The notes under the pieces: model-generated
Databases searched by the model: none
The model's input: the letters and a program-made list of their open reading frames with translations, nothing else
Told to the model about the DNA's origin: nothing
Part shown: positions 17,001 through 25,487 of the stretch, piece by piece
Layout of the letters: every line of letters starts with the position of its first letter
How positions within the stretch are numbered: position 1 is the first letter of the stretch
IMG/VR virus record: IMGVR_UViG_3300046501_000552
Location: 1 to 64,000 of that record
Reading direction: 5' to 3' (one strand)
DNA length: 64,000 nucleotides
From: a virus
Made by a program: the position numbers and the translations under genes

Positions 17001-20000
17001 TACTTCGATGTCAAGACGGGCAAACCCGTCAAGACCTGGCGAGATATTCAAGGCGCAGTGGCCGATGCCTCAGGCATTGTCATGACCGAGGAGCAAGCGT
17101 CGACCGCCTATGTGCGAGAAGGGCTCGCTAAGAAGGCCCTAAGGGGGCTGGGTGCCGGTGTCAAGGTCGCCAGCAAGCTCGGTAGCTTCCTCGGTGGCAA
17201 CCTCTTGGGTGGCCCTCTGGCGGGCTACAAAGCGATCGCTAAACTCGGTGAGCTGGCCATCAAAGGCGCGCTGGGTTATGCCAATGGTCCGCAAGATGTG
17301 TACGTATTCGACAAGGATCATCCGAAGCGACTGCGTAAGGCTCTGGACGCGAAGACCATGCGCGCAGGTGGCTATCACTCGGCAGTCAATGACAAAGCCA
17401 TCAAGAGTCCGAAAGACATTGATGGCGAAGTCTACAACTACAAGGGTGTTACGGTACTCGACGAAGAGGAATTCAAGCGCGGTCTCTATGACAAGAACGG
17501 CAACCCGCTCAAACACGGGGTGGCACGACTTCTGTCAGGCGCCACGAAGATTCTCGGCGGTGGGTTCGGCGCGCTTAAGTGGTTGGCTGGGGGTGTGAAC
17601 CAAGGTATCGGTCATGCGTTCGGCCTGGGCAAGGGCATGTTCAGTGGACTGGGTTCCCTCTTTGGCAAGACGGGGATTTTCTTTGGTGGTGGCAAGAAGT
17701 TGATGTCCGCTGTGGAAGAGATTCGTGACTTGCTCAAGGACCGGCTACCTGAACGGCACAGAATCCGCAAGGGTTCGATCGAGGACCAGCACAAGTCGCG
17801 TAAGGAACAGCTCGAAGAGGAATGGAAGAAGCACCTGGGTCAGAACGGCCAAGGTGATGACAGCCAGAAGAAGGGCGGTATTCTCAGCCTGCTCAGTGGT
17901 CTGTTCAAGCGCAAGAAAAAGAAGGACGATGACGAAGACGACTCCAAGGGTGGTCTGGTTGATGGGGTCGAGTCCGCAGTCGAACAAACGATTGCTGATA
18001 AGATCCTCGGCAAGATTCCTGGAGGCAAGCTCCTGCGCAAGATTCCGGGCCTAGGACGACTCTTCGGTAAGGGCGGCGCGGGTGCAGCAGCCGGTGCCGC
18101 TGAAAACATCGTGGGCGGCGCGGCTAAGCAGGGTCTCGGTACCCGCATCATGGGCGGTCTGAAGTGGGGCAAAGGCCTGGGTGCCGGTATGGCGCTCACG
18201 GGTGCCTCGGCGCTGGCCAATGCCACGGGCCACGATACCATTGGAAAGGGGTTGGGTTATGCAGGTGATGCTGCGACTGGGTGGTCTCTTGCTTCTGGGG
18301 CTGCTGGTCTACTCGGTGTTGAAGGTGGAGCATTGGGCCTTGCAGGCGCTGCAGGCGGGACACTCCTTACTGGACTTGGGGCGGTGCTTGCTTCGCCTGT
18401 GCTCTTGCCTGCTCTCGGTATTGCGGCTGCTGGGGCTGCAGTGTACAGCGGCTATCGGCTCCTGACCCGTAACAAGCTCGATGCGCTCTCAAAGATCCGT
18501 TACGCTCAGTATGGTTGGAAGCCCGAGGACGACGGCAATGTGCACAAGGTGTTTGCGTTGGAAAACGCACTGATGCCGGGTGTCACGTACGTCGGTGGTC
18601 AGGCGCAGATTGATCCCAAGAAGGTGGACATTAAGAGCGCAGTCGAAGGCCTGGGTGTCGATCTGAAGGATAAGGATCAGGTGCAGAACTTTGCCACCTG
18701 GTACGTGCGTCGCTTTAAGCCGGTCTTTATCACCCACCTGACCATCTTGAATAACATCAAGAAGGGTACGGCGTTGTCGGATGCCAACGACAAGCTGTCC
18801 TCAGCGGAGAAGAAGACTTTCCTGCAAGGGATTCGCATGCCTGCCGACCCGTATAACTCGATGGTCTCGCCGATTCCGGGCGAGAAGCAATTGAGTGCAG
18901 GGGCTGACGACGTGAAGGCCGTGATGGACGAGGTGCAAGCCGCCAACGATAAGGAGGTCGAGAAAGATAAGGACAAGAAGACCAACGACAAGGCGGACAA
19001 AGCCAAGGACGAGGCTAAGCACGACGCAGCGACGAAGGGCGATAACAAGCCTGAGCCGAGCTGGATGGATAATCTTAAGTCAGGGATCAGTAACGCCTGG
19101 GATAAGACCAAACAGTTTGCAGGCAATGCGTGGGACGCGACGAAGAGTGCTGCCAGCTCAGTAGGTTCGGCGGCGTCGAGTCTCATCTCGGGTGCAGGCG
19201 ATGCCCTGAAGTCCGGCTACCAAGCGGCGAAGGGAGCAGCGGGTAAGATTGGTGCCACCCTCACGGCTTCGGCCTCGGCTATTAAGGGTGCGTTGATTGC
19301 GGCGATGAAAACCGCAGGCATGAGTGACCCGACCGAGCAAGCGATGTTCATGGCACAGATGGACCACGAGAGTGGCGGCTTTAAGTCCCTCTCGGAAAAT
19401 CTGAACTATCGACCCTCGGTGCTCGCGAGTCTCTTTAAGTCGCACTTTAATGGCGAGGGGGATGCCGCTAATGTGGCTGCGGCCGGTCCGCAAGCGATTG
19501 CGAATCGGATCTACGGTGGTCGCATGGGGAACACGGGGCCTGATGATGGCTGGAACTATCGGGGTCGCGGGGTCGTCCAGTTGACGGGTAAAGCCAACTA
19601 CGCCAAGTACGGCAAGATGACTGGTCTGGATCTGGTGAACAATCCGGATCTCGCCTCTGACCCGGCCAATGCCGCTAAGATTGCGCTGGCGTACTGGAAG
19701 GATCGAGTGTCTTCAGCGGCTGCGAAAGCAGGCGATGTGCTCTCGGTCACCAAGGCGATCAACGGTGGCACGAACGGCCTGAGCGATCGGCAGGCGAAGT
19801 TCCAGGCTTACCTCGGTCAGGCGCAGCAAGGCCAGTTGGGTGGCAAACCGGACCCGAATGCCAAGGCAGGGGAGGCGGGTACCCAAGTCGCCTCGACCGG
19901 TGGTGCTCCGGCCACGGGTAGTGCAGGTGGTGCGGGCGCAGCGGGTGCGACAGGCGCAGCAGCAGGCGGGATCATCAAGGTCGCGGATCAGACTCCTGGT

Positions 20001-20411
20001 CCGGCTCCGGCACTGAAGTCAACCCCGGCAACTGCTCCGGATGCAGCGCCGGTGGATAATGGTGCGAGCGCAGCAGTTAGCGCCCTGCCTGACTCCATCA
20101 ATAGCCAAACCGCGGCAGCCATGGGGGGCTTCCAGAATCGCAGTAAGGATCTGGCAGCCCAAAGCCAAGCCCAGTCGCAAGATCTGGCCAAAACACTCGG
20201 CCCGGTCTCTGATGTGCTCAAGCAATCGCTCGATGTCCAAAAGCAGATGCTGACGGCGTTGCAACAACTCGTGGGTTTTGCCGGTAAGCAAGGGAGCAAT
20301 TCTCAAGCGAACGCGAAGACTCCGACGGGGACACTCTCGCCTGATGCTATGCAAAGGAAGACACCGCAGCCGATGACGTCTGCTCCGGTTTCCATGTCCA
20401 AAGTGGCTTAA
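14097..20411 (+). CDS. tape-measure-like virion protein with GH19 muralytic domain
   Basis: 2,104 residues, the largest gene here. The first ~600 residues are helical and charged; residues about 680-760 and 1840-1990 are Gly/Ala/Pro-rich linkers. Residues about 1355-1460 are strongly hydrophobic and Gly/Ala-rich (GALGLAGAAGGTLLTGLGAV), as in tape-measure proteins. Residues about 1735-1905 are a GH19 lysozyme/chitinase-type domain: MDHESGGFKSLSENLNY holds the catalytic glutamates and GWNYRGRGVVQLTGKANYAKYG the substrate cleft. It probably sets tail length or is carried in the tail and cuts peptidoglycan during DNA entry. The ATG at 14097 has GGAG nine bases upstream; a TTG at 14082 is less likely. 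A strong terminator follows. Confidence 0.76.
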   Translation: MAKQQKFTLNDFQFDKNLDVPDFDFDLKPPKDNRKPVTKVAAGLKEGISLSAKNSEFIKGVIEKALPRGYGSAYDLAEKSFGSIKSLYDDTTKEIRPFMNDLKRTTARLLPKVEQAMPDKLKKQVKDWTETADAKPGSSNYDPREAEISAMLAGFAQVQSELQYKQTTESDTKDRLREGLEQVRHRDKLKQMDSLRVGIAQLVDYQSNVTANYHRKSLELQYRHYFVAVDALEETKRSNAEMRLLLQSVVHNTALPEQAKLKASDTFKDMAKQQAMKLIGGTILGRGQEFLNNLTGNLKKNALRTVKGGLGHGRSGMDMLNGVLDADDMARAMGMQTDPYHAGGMVAGAFGTGIIGQWLAKKMAPHLQKMPGVKKFGNKLQYGVENVPQMLGEWARSNKHENGGITDGLVRFLKMNVRSSQKMQTGLQKDTVEGMGEPSYFSRQSAKSLNEIIPGYLARILRELQVTRTGDPNVEMTHYDYTKNKFDTQSNVRTNAFKSLVKDNERKWTTESIDSLIDEVTTKTGKTLTPEQKKILGSQLLRNNVKGRLGGEEVLGNRRRYDGDAAPHADAFADLFKTYFRNDHDNERKHSFANAYNAFGQYASASREKVQHFSNLGMNDFLNEAGLLNDDEDGVKLEQFFDYYYGKDFNPAAGSTANGFRPAQAGAAAAAVGPRRRRRRGNAGSIGRANRGGVHQALSQLAAGPVPSFATPGLITPSFVPTTANAGAYSPQPNAAVGTPKYRQQLANYLQKLGVPVQQVNALVEQTVSAMGATAHGAVQGAAGLQAAGTQRAGGFFSNARDHAREFANRTASGARALHENAKNHIETLLEKLSEGVGSISDGIKAIQERFAEALPVMVVGNAADGSIPTGAAGTGRKVRWWNKSIKDGVKSLASGAWGGMKSAGKLGNWLVGSSFGGLFGTAKAVGGMATGLAGKVIDKARGFKDVYSEETGPRKVLLYAARLKAGEYFDVKTGKPVKTWRDIQGAVADASGIVMTEEQASTAYVREGLAKKALRGLGAGVKVASKLGSFLGGNLLGGPLAGYKAIAKLGELAIKGALGYANGPQDVYVFDKDHPKRLRKALDAKTMRAGGYHSAVNDKAIKSPKDIDGEVYNYKGVTVLDEEEFKRGLYDKNGNPLKHGVARLLSGATKILGGGFGALKWLAGGVNQGIGHAFGLGKGMFSGLGSLFGKTGIFFGGGKKLMSAVEEIRDLLKDRLPERHRIRKGSIEDQHKSRKEQLEEEWKKHLGQNGQGDDSQKKGGILSLLSGLFKRKKKKDDDEDDSKGGLVDGVESAVEQTIADKILGKIPGGKLLRKIPGLGRLFGKGGAGAAAGAAENIVGGAAKQGLGTRIMGGLKWGKGLGAGMALTGASALANATGHDTIGKGLGYAGDAATGWSLASGAAGLLGVEGGALGLAGAAGGTLLTGLGAVLASPVLLPALGIAAAGAAVYSGYRLLTRNKLDALSKIRYAQYGWKPEDDGNVHKVFALENALMPGVTYVGGQAQIDPKKVDIKSAVEGLGVDLKDKDQVQNFATWYVRRFKPVFITHLTILNNIKKGTALSDANDKLSSAEKKTFLQGIRMPADPYNSMVSPIPGEKQLSAGADDVKAVMDEVQAANDKEVEKDKDKKTNDKADKAKDEAKHDAATKGDNKPEPSWMDNLKSGISNAWDKTKQFAGNAWDATKSAASSVGSAASSLISGAGDALKSGYQAAKGAAGKIGATLTASASAIKGALIAAMKTAGMSDPTEQAMFMAQMDHESGGFKSLSENLNYRPSVLASLFKSHFNGEGDAANVAAAGPQAIANRIYGGRMGNTGPDDGWNYRGRGVVQLTGKANYAKYGKMTGLDLVNNPDLASDPANAAKIALAYWKDRVSSAAAKAGDVLSVTKAINGGTNGLSDRQAKFQAYLGQAQQGQLGGKPDPNAKAGEAGTQVASTGGAPATGSAGGAGAAGATGAAAGGIIKVADQTPGPAPALKSTPATAPDAAPVDNGASAAVSALPDSINSQTAAAMGGFQNRSKDLAAQSQAQSQDLAKTLGPVSDVLKQSLDVQKQMLTALQQLVGFAGKQGSNSQANAKTPTGTLSPDAMQRKTPQPMTSAPVSMSKVA

Positions 20412-20416
20412 CACGA

Positions 20417-20443
20417 GGGGAGCTTCGGCTCCCCTCTTTATTT
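20417..20443 (+). terminator. intrinsic terminator after the tape-measure-like gene
   Basis: Perfect 7-bp stem GGGGAGC/GCTCCCC with a TTCG tetraloop, followed by TCTTTATTT; six bases after the stop codon. Confidence 0.85.
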
Positions 20444-20456
20444 CGTAGGAGCAGCC

Positions 20457-22568
20457 GTGGCTTCAACAGTCTCGCTGAATAATCTTGAAAAAGACGCCTC
20501 GTGGGTACGGCAGTCTTTTCTGGTGAACCTGTCGCACCTGCAACCGGTGGATCAGCAAAACCGGATCTTCACGCCGGTGAGTCTGGACTTTCAGGACACC
20601 CGCCCAGGCGGGAGTTTGTGTATCAACCCGCCCCCGCAGTTTACCCGCAACGCGGATCTGAAACCCCGCGCGCCCAACGGGAGCTGGAACCCCAACCAGG
20701 TCAATCGGGCCGGGAATACTGGTTATGGTCGCTATTACGGGGAAGCCATCGCCGCGAACTCGCAGATCATCAATATCCGTTGTGGTCTGCCCTCGTTCAA
20801 TTCGTTGACGACCTTCTTCACGGGCTTCTATAACACCAGCGCAGGTACCCTGGCACGCACCGGACGAGCACCCTCAGCGTTTTATGAGCTGGGCCGCGCC
20901 GCAGGCTTTGTAGTCTCGATCCTGTCGTGGAAGTTGCTGGCCGTGACGCTCCTGGGTAATGCAGCACGCTTCTTCTTGCAAAAGCCCTCGAGCAAGTTCT
21001 ACTACTCGAAGCCTGCCATGCCACTTTACTGGAACGCGGTGCAAACCATCGTCAACCAGATTGCGGTGAACATGGGGATTGTGCCACGGATTGGCGGCAC
21101 CTCGCTTGCCCAACAACTGGGGGAAGGCTATCAGTTCGATGCTAAAGCACAAACGCAGCTGCATCAGCTCTTGCCCGACATCATCAACGAAGGCGGTTCG
21201 ATCAACGTCTACGCGATGGCCAACCGGGCGCAGCGCCTGGCGACCCTGCATCAGAACAACCTGAAGCAGGCGTTTAATGCCGATAACCTCGATCTAACGA
21301 GCGCGGTGCAGAAGGCCTATAGCCAGTCCTTGAAAGATAACGGTGGCACGGGTTGGAGTGATTACCTGAAGAAGTGGCTGGGTTCGTCTCAGGCCGTTCC
21401 GCAAGCCGCCGGGGGTGGGGGTGAGAGTTCGACCACGGAGTCGCTCAATAACGACGACAATGGCACGACCGCTCCGAATCAGGCTTACGATGCAGGCTTC
21501 TTCGAATTCCTTGGCTCAGAGATCAATGACGGCTCGGCCTTTGTGGGCTTTCGGGTCAATGCAACTGGTCCAGTGGGTGAGTCGTTTTCCAGTCAGGCGC
21601 AGGAATCGGAAATCGCGCAGAAGATCAATAGCATCTCCTCGCAGGCCCGCTCGGCTGAGTTTGATCTGGCCAATGGTAACCTGGGGGGTGGGGCGATCGG
21701 CGGCATGATCACCAGCGCCTTCGGTGCGGTGGGCAATTTCATCAAAGGCGGGCTGGACTCCTTGCATTTGTCGGGTCTGGCCGCTCTGGGCGGTGCAGCG
21801 TTTGTGGACATCCCGCGTTCCTGGCAGTCGTCCGCCGCGTCCTTGCCCCGTATGAGCTACACCATCAACTTGGTGAGCCCGTATGGCAATCGCGTCTCGC
21901 AGCTGCTTAATCTCTACGTGCCGCTGGCGATGCTGCTCGCCATGACCTTGCCGATTGCAACCGGTAAGCAGTCCTACACCAGTCCGTTCCTGTGTGAGAT
22001 CTTTGACCGGGGTCGTTGCCAGTCGCGTTTGTCCATGGTGGAGAGCTTGTCAATTACCCGCGGTACGGGCAACACAGGCTTTAACAACAAGGGCCACGCG
22101 ATGGGCATTGAAGTGAGCATTACGTTCATGGACATGTCCACGGTGCTCGCGATGCCGATCAGTCAGGGCTTCTCCTCCAATGCCATGGCAGCAGGCAGTG
22201 AGATTGGCGCCGTCGCAGGTGGGGTGGTGGGTGCAGGCGGGGGTCCGCTGACGGCGATCGGGGGTGCAGCACTCGGCGGGGCAGTCGGCGGCGCACTCGG
22301 TGCGGGTGCCGATGCCTTGAACAATGCCGCGCAAACCATCGGCTCGATGTTCGACGATGACAATACCTTCACGGATTACATGGCGGTGTTGTCAGGCATG
22401 GGTCTTACGGACCAGATCTACTCGATGAACAAGTTCAAGCTTAACTTGACTCGCGCCATGACGAGCTGGAAGACCTGGTATAGCACGGCGCATTTTGCCA
22501 GCTTTGCCGGAGATACCTTGCCGGGCAGTTTAGTTTCCGCGATCTTTGGTCGCACCGTCCGTAACTAA
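20457..22568 (+). CDS. virion structural protein, 703 aa
   Basis: The start is GTG 20457 with TAGGAG seven bases upstream, just after the terminator of the tape-measure-like gene. No catalytic domain was recognised. It begins MASTVSLNNLEKDASWVRQS, has a hydrophobic segment near 145-171 (FVVSILSWKLLAVTLLGNAA), a second near 500 (PLAMLLAMTLPIA) and a Gly/Ala-rich region near 580-620 (GAVAGGVVGAGGGPLTAIGG). The latter is similar in style to the membrane-like parts of tape-measure proteins. Position and composition suggest a tail or injection-associated structural protein. The gene ends against a minus-strand gene with a bidirectional hairpin between them. Confidence 0.6.
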   Translation: MASTVSLNNLEKDASWVRQSFLVNLSHLQPVDQQNRIFTPVSLDFQDTRPGGSLCINPPPQFTRNADLKPRAPNGSWNPNQVNRAGNTGYGRYYGEAIAANSQIINIRCGLPSFNSLTTFFTGFYNTSAGTLARTGRAPSAFYELGRAAGFVVSILSWKLLAVTLLGNAARFFLQKPSSKFYYSKPAMPLYWNAVQTIVNQIAVNMGIVPRIGGTSLAQQLGEGYQFDAKAQTQLHQLLPDIINEGGSINVYAMANRAQRLATLHQNNLKQAFNADNLDLTSAVQKAYSQSLKDNGGTGWSDYLKKWLGSSQAVPQAAGGGGESSTTESLNNDDNGTTAPNQAYDAGFFEFLGSEINDGSAFVGFRVNATGPVGESFSSQAQESEIAQKINSISSQARSAEFDLANGNLGGGAIGGMITSAFGAVGNFIKGGLDSLHLSGLAALGGAAFVDIPRSWQSSAASLPRMSYTINLVSPYGNRVSQLLNLYVPLAMLLAMTLPIATGKQSYTSPFLCEIFDRGRCQSRLSMVESLSITRGTGNTGFNNKGHAMGIEVSITFMDMSTVLAMPISQGFSSNAMAAGSEIGAVAGGVVGAGGGPLTAIGGAALGGAVGGALGAGADALNNAAQTIGSMFDDDNTFTDYMAVLSGMGLTDQIYSMNKFKLNLTRAMTSWKTWYSTAHFASFAGDTLPGSLVSAIFGRTVRN

Positions 22569-22574
22569 TCGACG

Positions 22575-22611
22575 GCATAGAGGCCAGGGGAAACCCTGGC
22601 CCTTATGACGT
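22575..22611. terminator. bidirectional hairpin at a convergent gene junction
   Basis: Stem GGCCAGGG/CCCTGGCC with a GAAA loop between the converging genes ending at 22568 and 22630. The flanks are CGGCATAGA on the left and CTTATGACG on the right, the shared arms of this hairpin family. Confidence 0.7.
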
Positions 22612-22629
22612 TGAAATAGACGATGAAGC

Positions 22630-24156
22630 TTAGTCGAACGTAATGCTCTTAGCCACGTAGCCTTGGCCGGTATCCTTGTTCGTGTAGACCCCACCAATCT
22701 GCCAGTGACCGTCGGGCCAGATGTAGTAGCCGTTCTGGTTCTTGACACCCGGATCGCTCAGGTCATAAGCCTGACCGGTATCCGGATTGATCGTCTTCGG
22801 GTCCGGAGCCGGGTTGACCGTTTGTCCCGTATTGGGCGAAACATTCGAGTAGCCGGTCGGCACTGTGATCGGTTGAGCCCCCGAAGCCAGTGCCAAGGGG
22901 TCTTGTGTGGAGGCCGACTGACTGTTGCCCTCAAACACCGTCATCGGAAACTGCGAGGCCAGTTTGTCCGCCACGGTGGATTGCTGCACCACCCCTGCCA
23001 AAGCCATCACGTTGTTGGTGCGATCCGTGGTGCTCGTCACGCCCTGCTGAATCACCTTCTTAAAATCATCCGAGCCATTGGTGATCGCATTCAGATTAAA
23101 TGCCGGATCGTTTTGTGTCACGTCATTACCGTCGGCATCGGTAATGGTGGTTTCCCGATTCAGCGTGGCCCAGTCTGGATCAACGCTACTGTACGCACTG
23201 GTCAGATTGCTAAAACAGTCCGCATAATCCACCTGGTTCGTATTGGACGAGGGTGGCGGCAAATAGTACGACGAACTGAAGTCCGCCAGGATGTTCGGGT
23301 TATAGGCGTAGGCGCCACGCGCCCCCAGGCTCGCACCAATTGACATTAGGCTGTGCACATCACCACTGGCAATCACTGAAGGCAATACCCTGGCCGTAAT
23401 CTGCGCGAGCATGCCGCGATCCGTAATGGCTGCTGTGAGCGAGCCGAACGAATTCGGAATCCCGTAGCCGCACGAGGTTTGAATCAGGCCCGCATACAGA
23501 CCGACCTTCACCCCAACGTCGTTGATATTGAAGTTCGCACTGATACCCAGCGAGTTAATACATTCCCCGAGCGCCTGCATGCCGCCCGCGTACGCCTGGT
23601 CCACTTGCTGCATCACCCCGCCTAGCTCAGCGTAGATCTGACTACCTACCTGACCCACGGCCTGGCCTACTGCGCCCTCGGCTGCACCAATTCCGGCATT
23701 GATGGAACTGGCGATATTGTCTAGTCCTGCTAGACCGAGCGCATTGAGCGCCCCTTTGGTGACGAGCGACGCCCCGAGGATGCGCGCCATGATGTCACCC
23801 TTTTGCAGCATGGTGACACCGCGCTGAATCTGACCCGCTACGCGCAAGCCAGCGCGCAAGCCTGCCATCACCGCCCCGGCTTCCTGGGCGATAAACTTCC
23901 CCCCGCGCAAGACGTCGGAGATGGAGAAGTCAAACTTCTGAAACAGATTCTGGACGTCCGTGATGATGGCATTGCCACCAGGGGGATTGTAGACGTCCGC
24001 GGTAGCCAGCGCGTTATCCGCTGAGCCGACCCAGGCATTTTGCGCCAGCGCGGCTTGCTGCGCAGACATTGCACCATTGACACCCGTCAGTGCCGTGCTG
24101 GTGCTCGCGGCCACAGCGTTAGTAGCGCTCTGAACCGCATCGGTAATAGACGGCAT
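22630..24156 (-). CDS. probable virion structural protein, 508 aa
   Basis: No recognised domain. It begins MPSITDAVQSATNAVAASTS and is unusually rich in Ala, Gly, Ser, Thr and Asn, with amphipathic Gly/Ala helices (NAGIGAAEGAVGQAVGQVGS) and a C-terminal Thr/Pro/Asn region (NTGQTVNPAPDPKTINPDTG) that reads like a repeat-rich exposed tail. The ATG at 24156 has GAGGA at good spacing. It follows three small genes behind the TATATTAC at 26165 but is separated from them by a hairpin at 24193-24212, so it may have its own late expression. The virion call rests on composition and on the structural gene across the junction. Confidence 0.5.
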   Translation of the reverse strand: MPSITDAVQSATNAVAASTSTALTGVNGAMSAQQAALAQNAWVGSADNALATADVYNPPGGNAIITDVQNLFQKFDFSISDVLRGGKFIAQEAGAVMAGLRAGLRVAGQIQRGVTMLQKGDIMARILGASLVTKGALNALGLAGLDNIASSINAGIGAAEGAVGQAVGQVGSQIYAELGGVMQQVDQAYAGGMQALGECINSLGISANFNINDVGVKVGLYAGLIQTSCGYGIPNSFGSLTAAITDRGMLAQITARVLPSVIASGDVHSLMSIGASLGARGAYAYNPNILADFSSSYYLPPPSSNTNQVDYADCFSNLTSAYSSVDPDWATLNRETTITDADGNDVTQNDPAFNLNAITNGSDDFKKVIQQGVTSTTDRTNNVMALAGVVQQSTVADKLASQFPMTVFEGNSQSASTQDPLALASGAQPITVPTGYSNVSPNTGQTVNPAPDPKTINPDTGQAYDLSDPGVKNQNGYYIWPDGHWQIGGVYTNKDTGQGYVAKSITFD

Positions 24157-24192
24157 GGTGGTCCTCGAAACAAAAAAAGAAGAAGGGGCATA

Positions 24193-24212
24193 GGGGAGGC
24201 CGAAGCCTCCCC
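24193..24212 (-). terminator. terminator-like hairpin between two minus-strand genes
   Basis: Stem GGGGAGGC/GCCTCCCC with a four-base loop, 22 bases after the stop of the gene at 24235-24948. On the minus strand CTATGCCCCTTCTTCTTTTTTTG follows, giving a late T-run. Confidence 0.65.
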
Positions 24213-24234
24213 GAGCGATACAACGCGAACTGCG

Positions 24235-24948
24235 TTAGTGCCCGTTCCGTTCCGGATTGGGATTGAACACGTCGCTGTAGTCGGGTTTATCCGGACGACG
24301 CCCTTCCTTCATCAACGTCCGAATGCTCTCCATCCCACGGGTGAACCAGGGAGCAATCTGCGGACGAATCGGAAAACCGGGGTCGTTGGCGCTGGCTTCC
24401 TTACCACGAAAAATGTAGTAGTGATCGAACGGCAACTCAGAAGCCACAAAGAGCGCTTTGAGGTGGTCATTCTGTTCGATCTTGAAGTAGTTCGCCTCCA
24501 TAATGATCTGGTGAAAATTGGCGATCCAGCGCACACCCAAGTTGCGCGTCTCGCGCTTGGCCGTCATGCCGGAGACATAACGCCAGCGGTCATCGCGCGT
24601 TGTATCTCGCACATAGCCCCAGAATCCCTCGACTGAACGAAAGCGCCCAAACTGCGGGTGCTCGAACTTTGACGCGAACTGATGCACCAGCATGCGGCCC
24701 AATTCAGTCTGCGCAAACGCATCGATGTTGATATGCGTGTTACCGTCTTCCAGAACGAGCGGATGCACCGGCACCTGCACTTCCTCCGTTACTGCTTGCA
24801 TGACATTCTCCGCGGGTTTGGCTCCCGTCCTTGTATTGTCTTGTGCGTTTGCCCCAGCGCCCGACTTCTCCTGGGACGCTTCTCGGCGGCGTTCGTCACT
24901 AATGTTCGGGAAACGCACTCTTCCCTTGCGTTCACGATCATTGAACAT
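24235..24948 (-). CDS. NADAR-domain-like protein, 237 aa
   Basis: Residues 1-65 are charged and probably disordered. Residues about 72-215 resemble phage NADAR-family proteins. The run is FASKFEHPQFGRFRSVEGFW (the family's 'SNF...SVEGYW' box), then GMTAKRE ('G..AK' box), then IIMEANYFKIEQNDHLKALF, then ELPFDHYYIF ('LPF.HYY' box), and finally WFTRGMESIRTLM. NADAR proteins remove ADP-ribose from nucleic-acid bases or related NAD-derived compounds, and some neutralise DarT-type DNA ADP-ribosylation. In a phage this could be an anti-defence enzyme, which is inference. It belongs to a four-gene minus-strand run behind the TATATTAC element at 26165. Recognition is by pattern only. Confidence 0.55.
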   Translation of the reverse strand: MFNDRERKGRVRFPNISDERRREASQEKSGAGANAQDNTRTGAKPAENVMQAVTEEVQVPVHPLVLEDGNTHINIDAFAQTELGRMLVHQFASKFEHPQFGRFRSVEGFWGYVRDTTRDDRWRYVSGMTAKRETRNLGVRWIANFHQIIMEANYFKIEQNDHLKALFVASELPFDHYYIFRGKEASANDPGFPIRPQIAPWFTRGMESIRTLMKEGRRPDKPDYSDVFNPNPERNGH

Positions 24949-25011
24949 TCCTTCTATCCTCGCGCTCGATTAGTTCAACCCGAGCTGACAGCACTCGGGA
25001 ACGAAGATGGC

Positions 25012-25437
25012 TCATTCGTCTCCCTTAGGTGTGTTGTCAGTCAACGTCTGAGTAGGCACCGTGCGGTCGCCCAGATTCACATCTGTGCTAAACGCAATTT
25101 CACGCCCGTGTTTATCGCGCGCGATGATGCACACCTCGAAGTGAACAAACTGCATGAACATCATGGCCTTGCAGAACACTTTCCACGTCATCTGCGGCCG
25201 GGCGAATTCCTTCGTCAAATTCCCCCGCATGCTGGTCTGATCCTTACGCGTATTCGGTACGCCGTTACGCGGATCGTTCAGGAACGCATGCATTAGGATG
25301 TTCCACCGGTTCTCATTGACGTTCATGGTCAGCAAGAGCTTCCGGAAGAGGCGAGAGAGCACCCCGTTCGGACCGTATGTGCCGCCTACGTCCTTGTCGG
25401 TTTTGGCGAGGATGTTCGCCATCTGATTCTTTGCCAT
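25012..25437 (-). CDS. hypothetical protein, 141 aa
   Basis: MAKNQMANILAKTDKDVGGTYGPNGVLSRLFRKLL then a helical, Met- and Phe-rich middle (FCKAMMFMQFVHFEVCIIAR) and a polar tail. The ATG at 25437 is chosen because GAGG lies six bases upstream; a TTG at 25455 is also in frame. The hydrophobic stretch near residues 94-112 is broken by charged residues and is not a clear membrane helix. It lies between the 186-residue gene and the NADAR-like gene and is probably cotranscribed with them. Function unknown. Confidence 0.58.
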   Translation of the reverse strand: MAKNQMANILAKTDKDVGGTYGPNGVLSRLFRKLLLTMNVNENRWNILMHAFLNDPRNGVPNTRKDQTSMRGNLTKEFARPQMTWKVFCKAMMFMQFVHFEVCIIARDKHGREIAFSTDVNLGDRTVPTQTLTDNTPKGDE

Positions 25438-25487
25438 TTGTACCTCGCGTTTCAATTGTAAATCGCTATTAAGTCCTGCGCCTTGTT

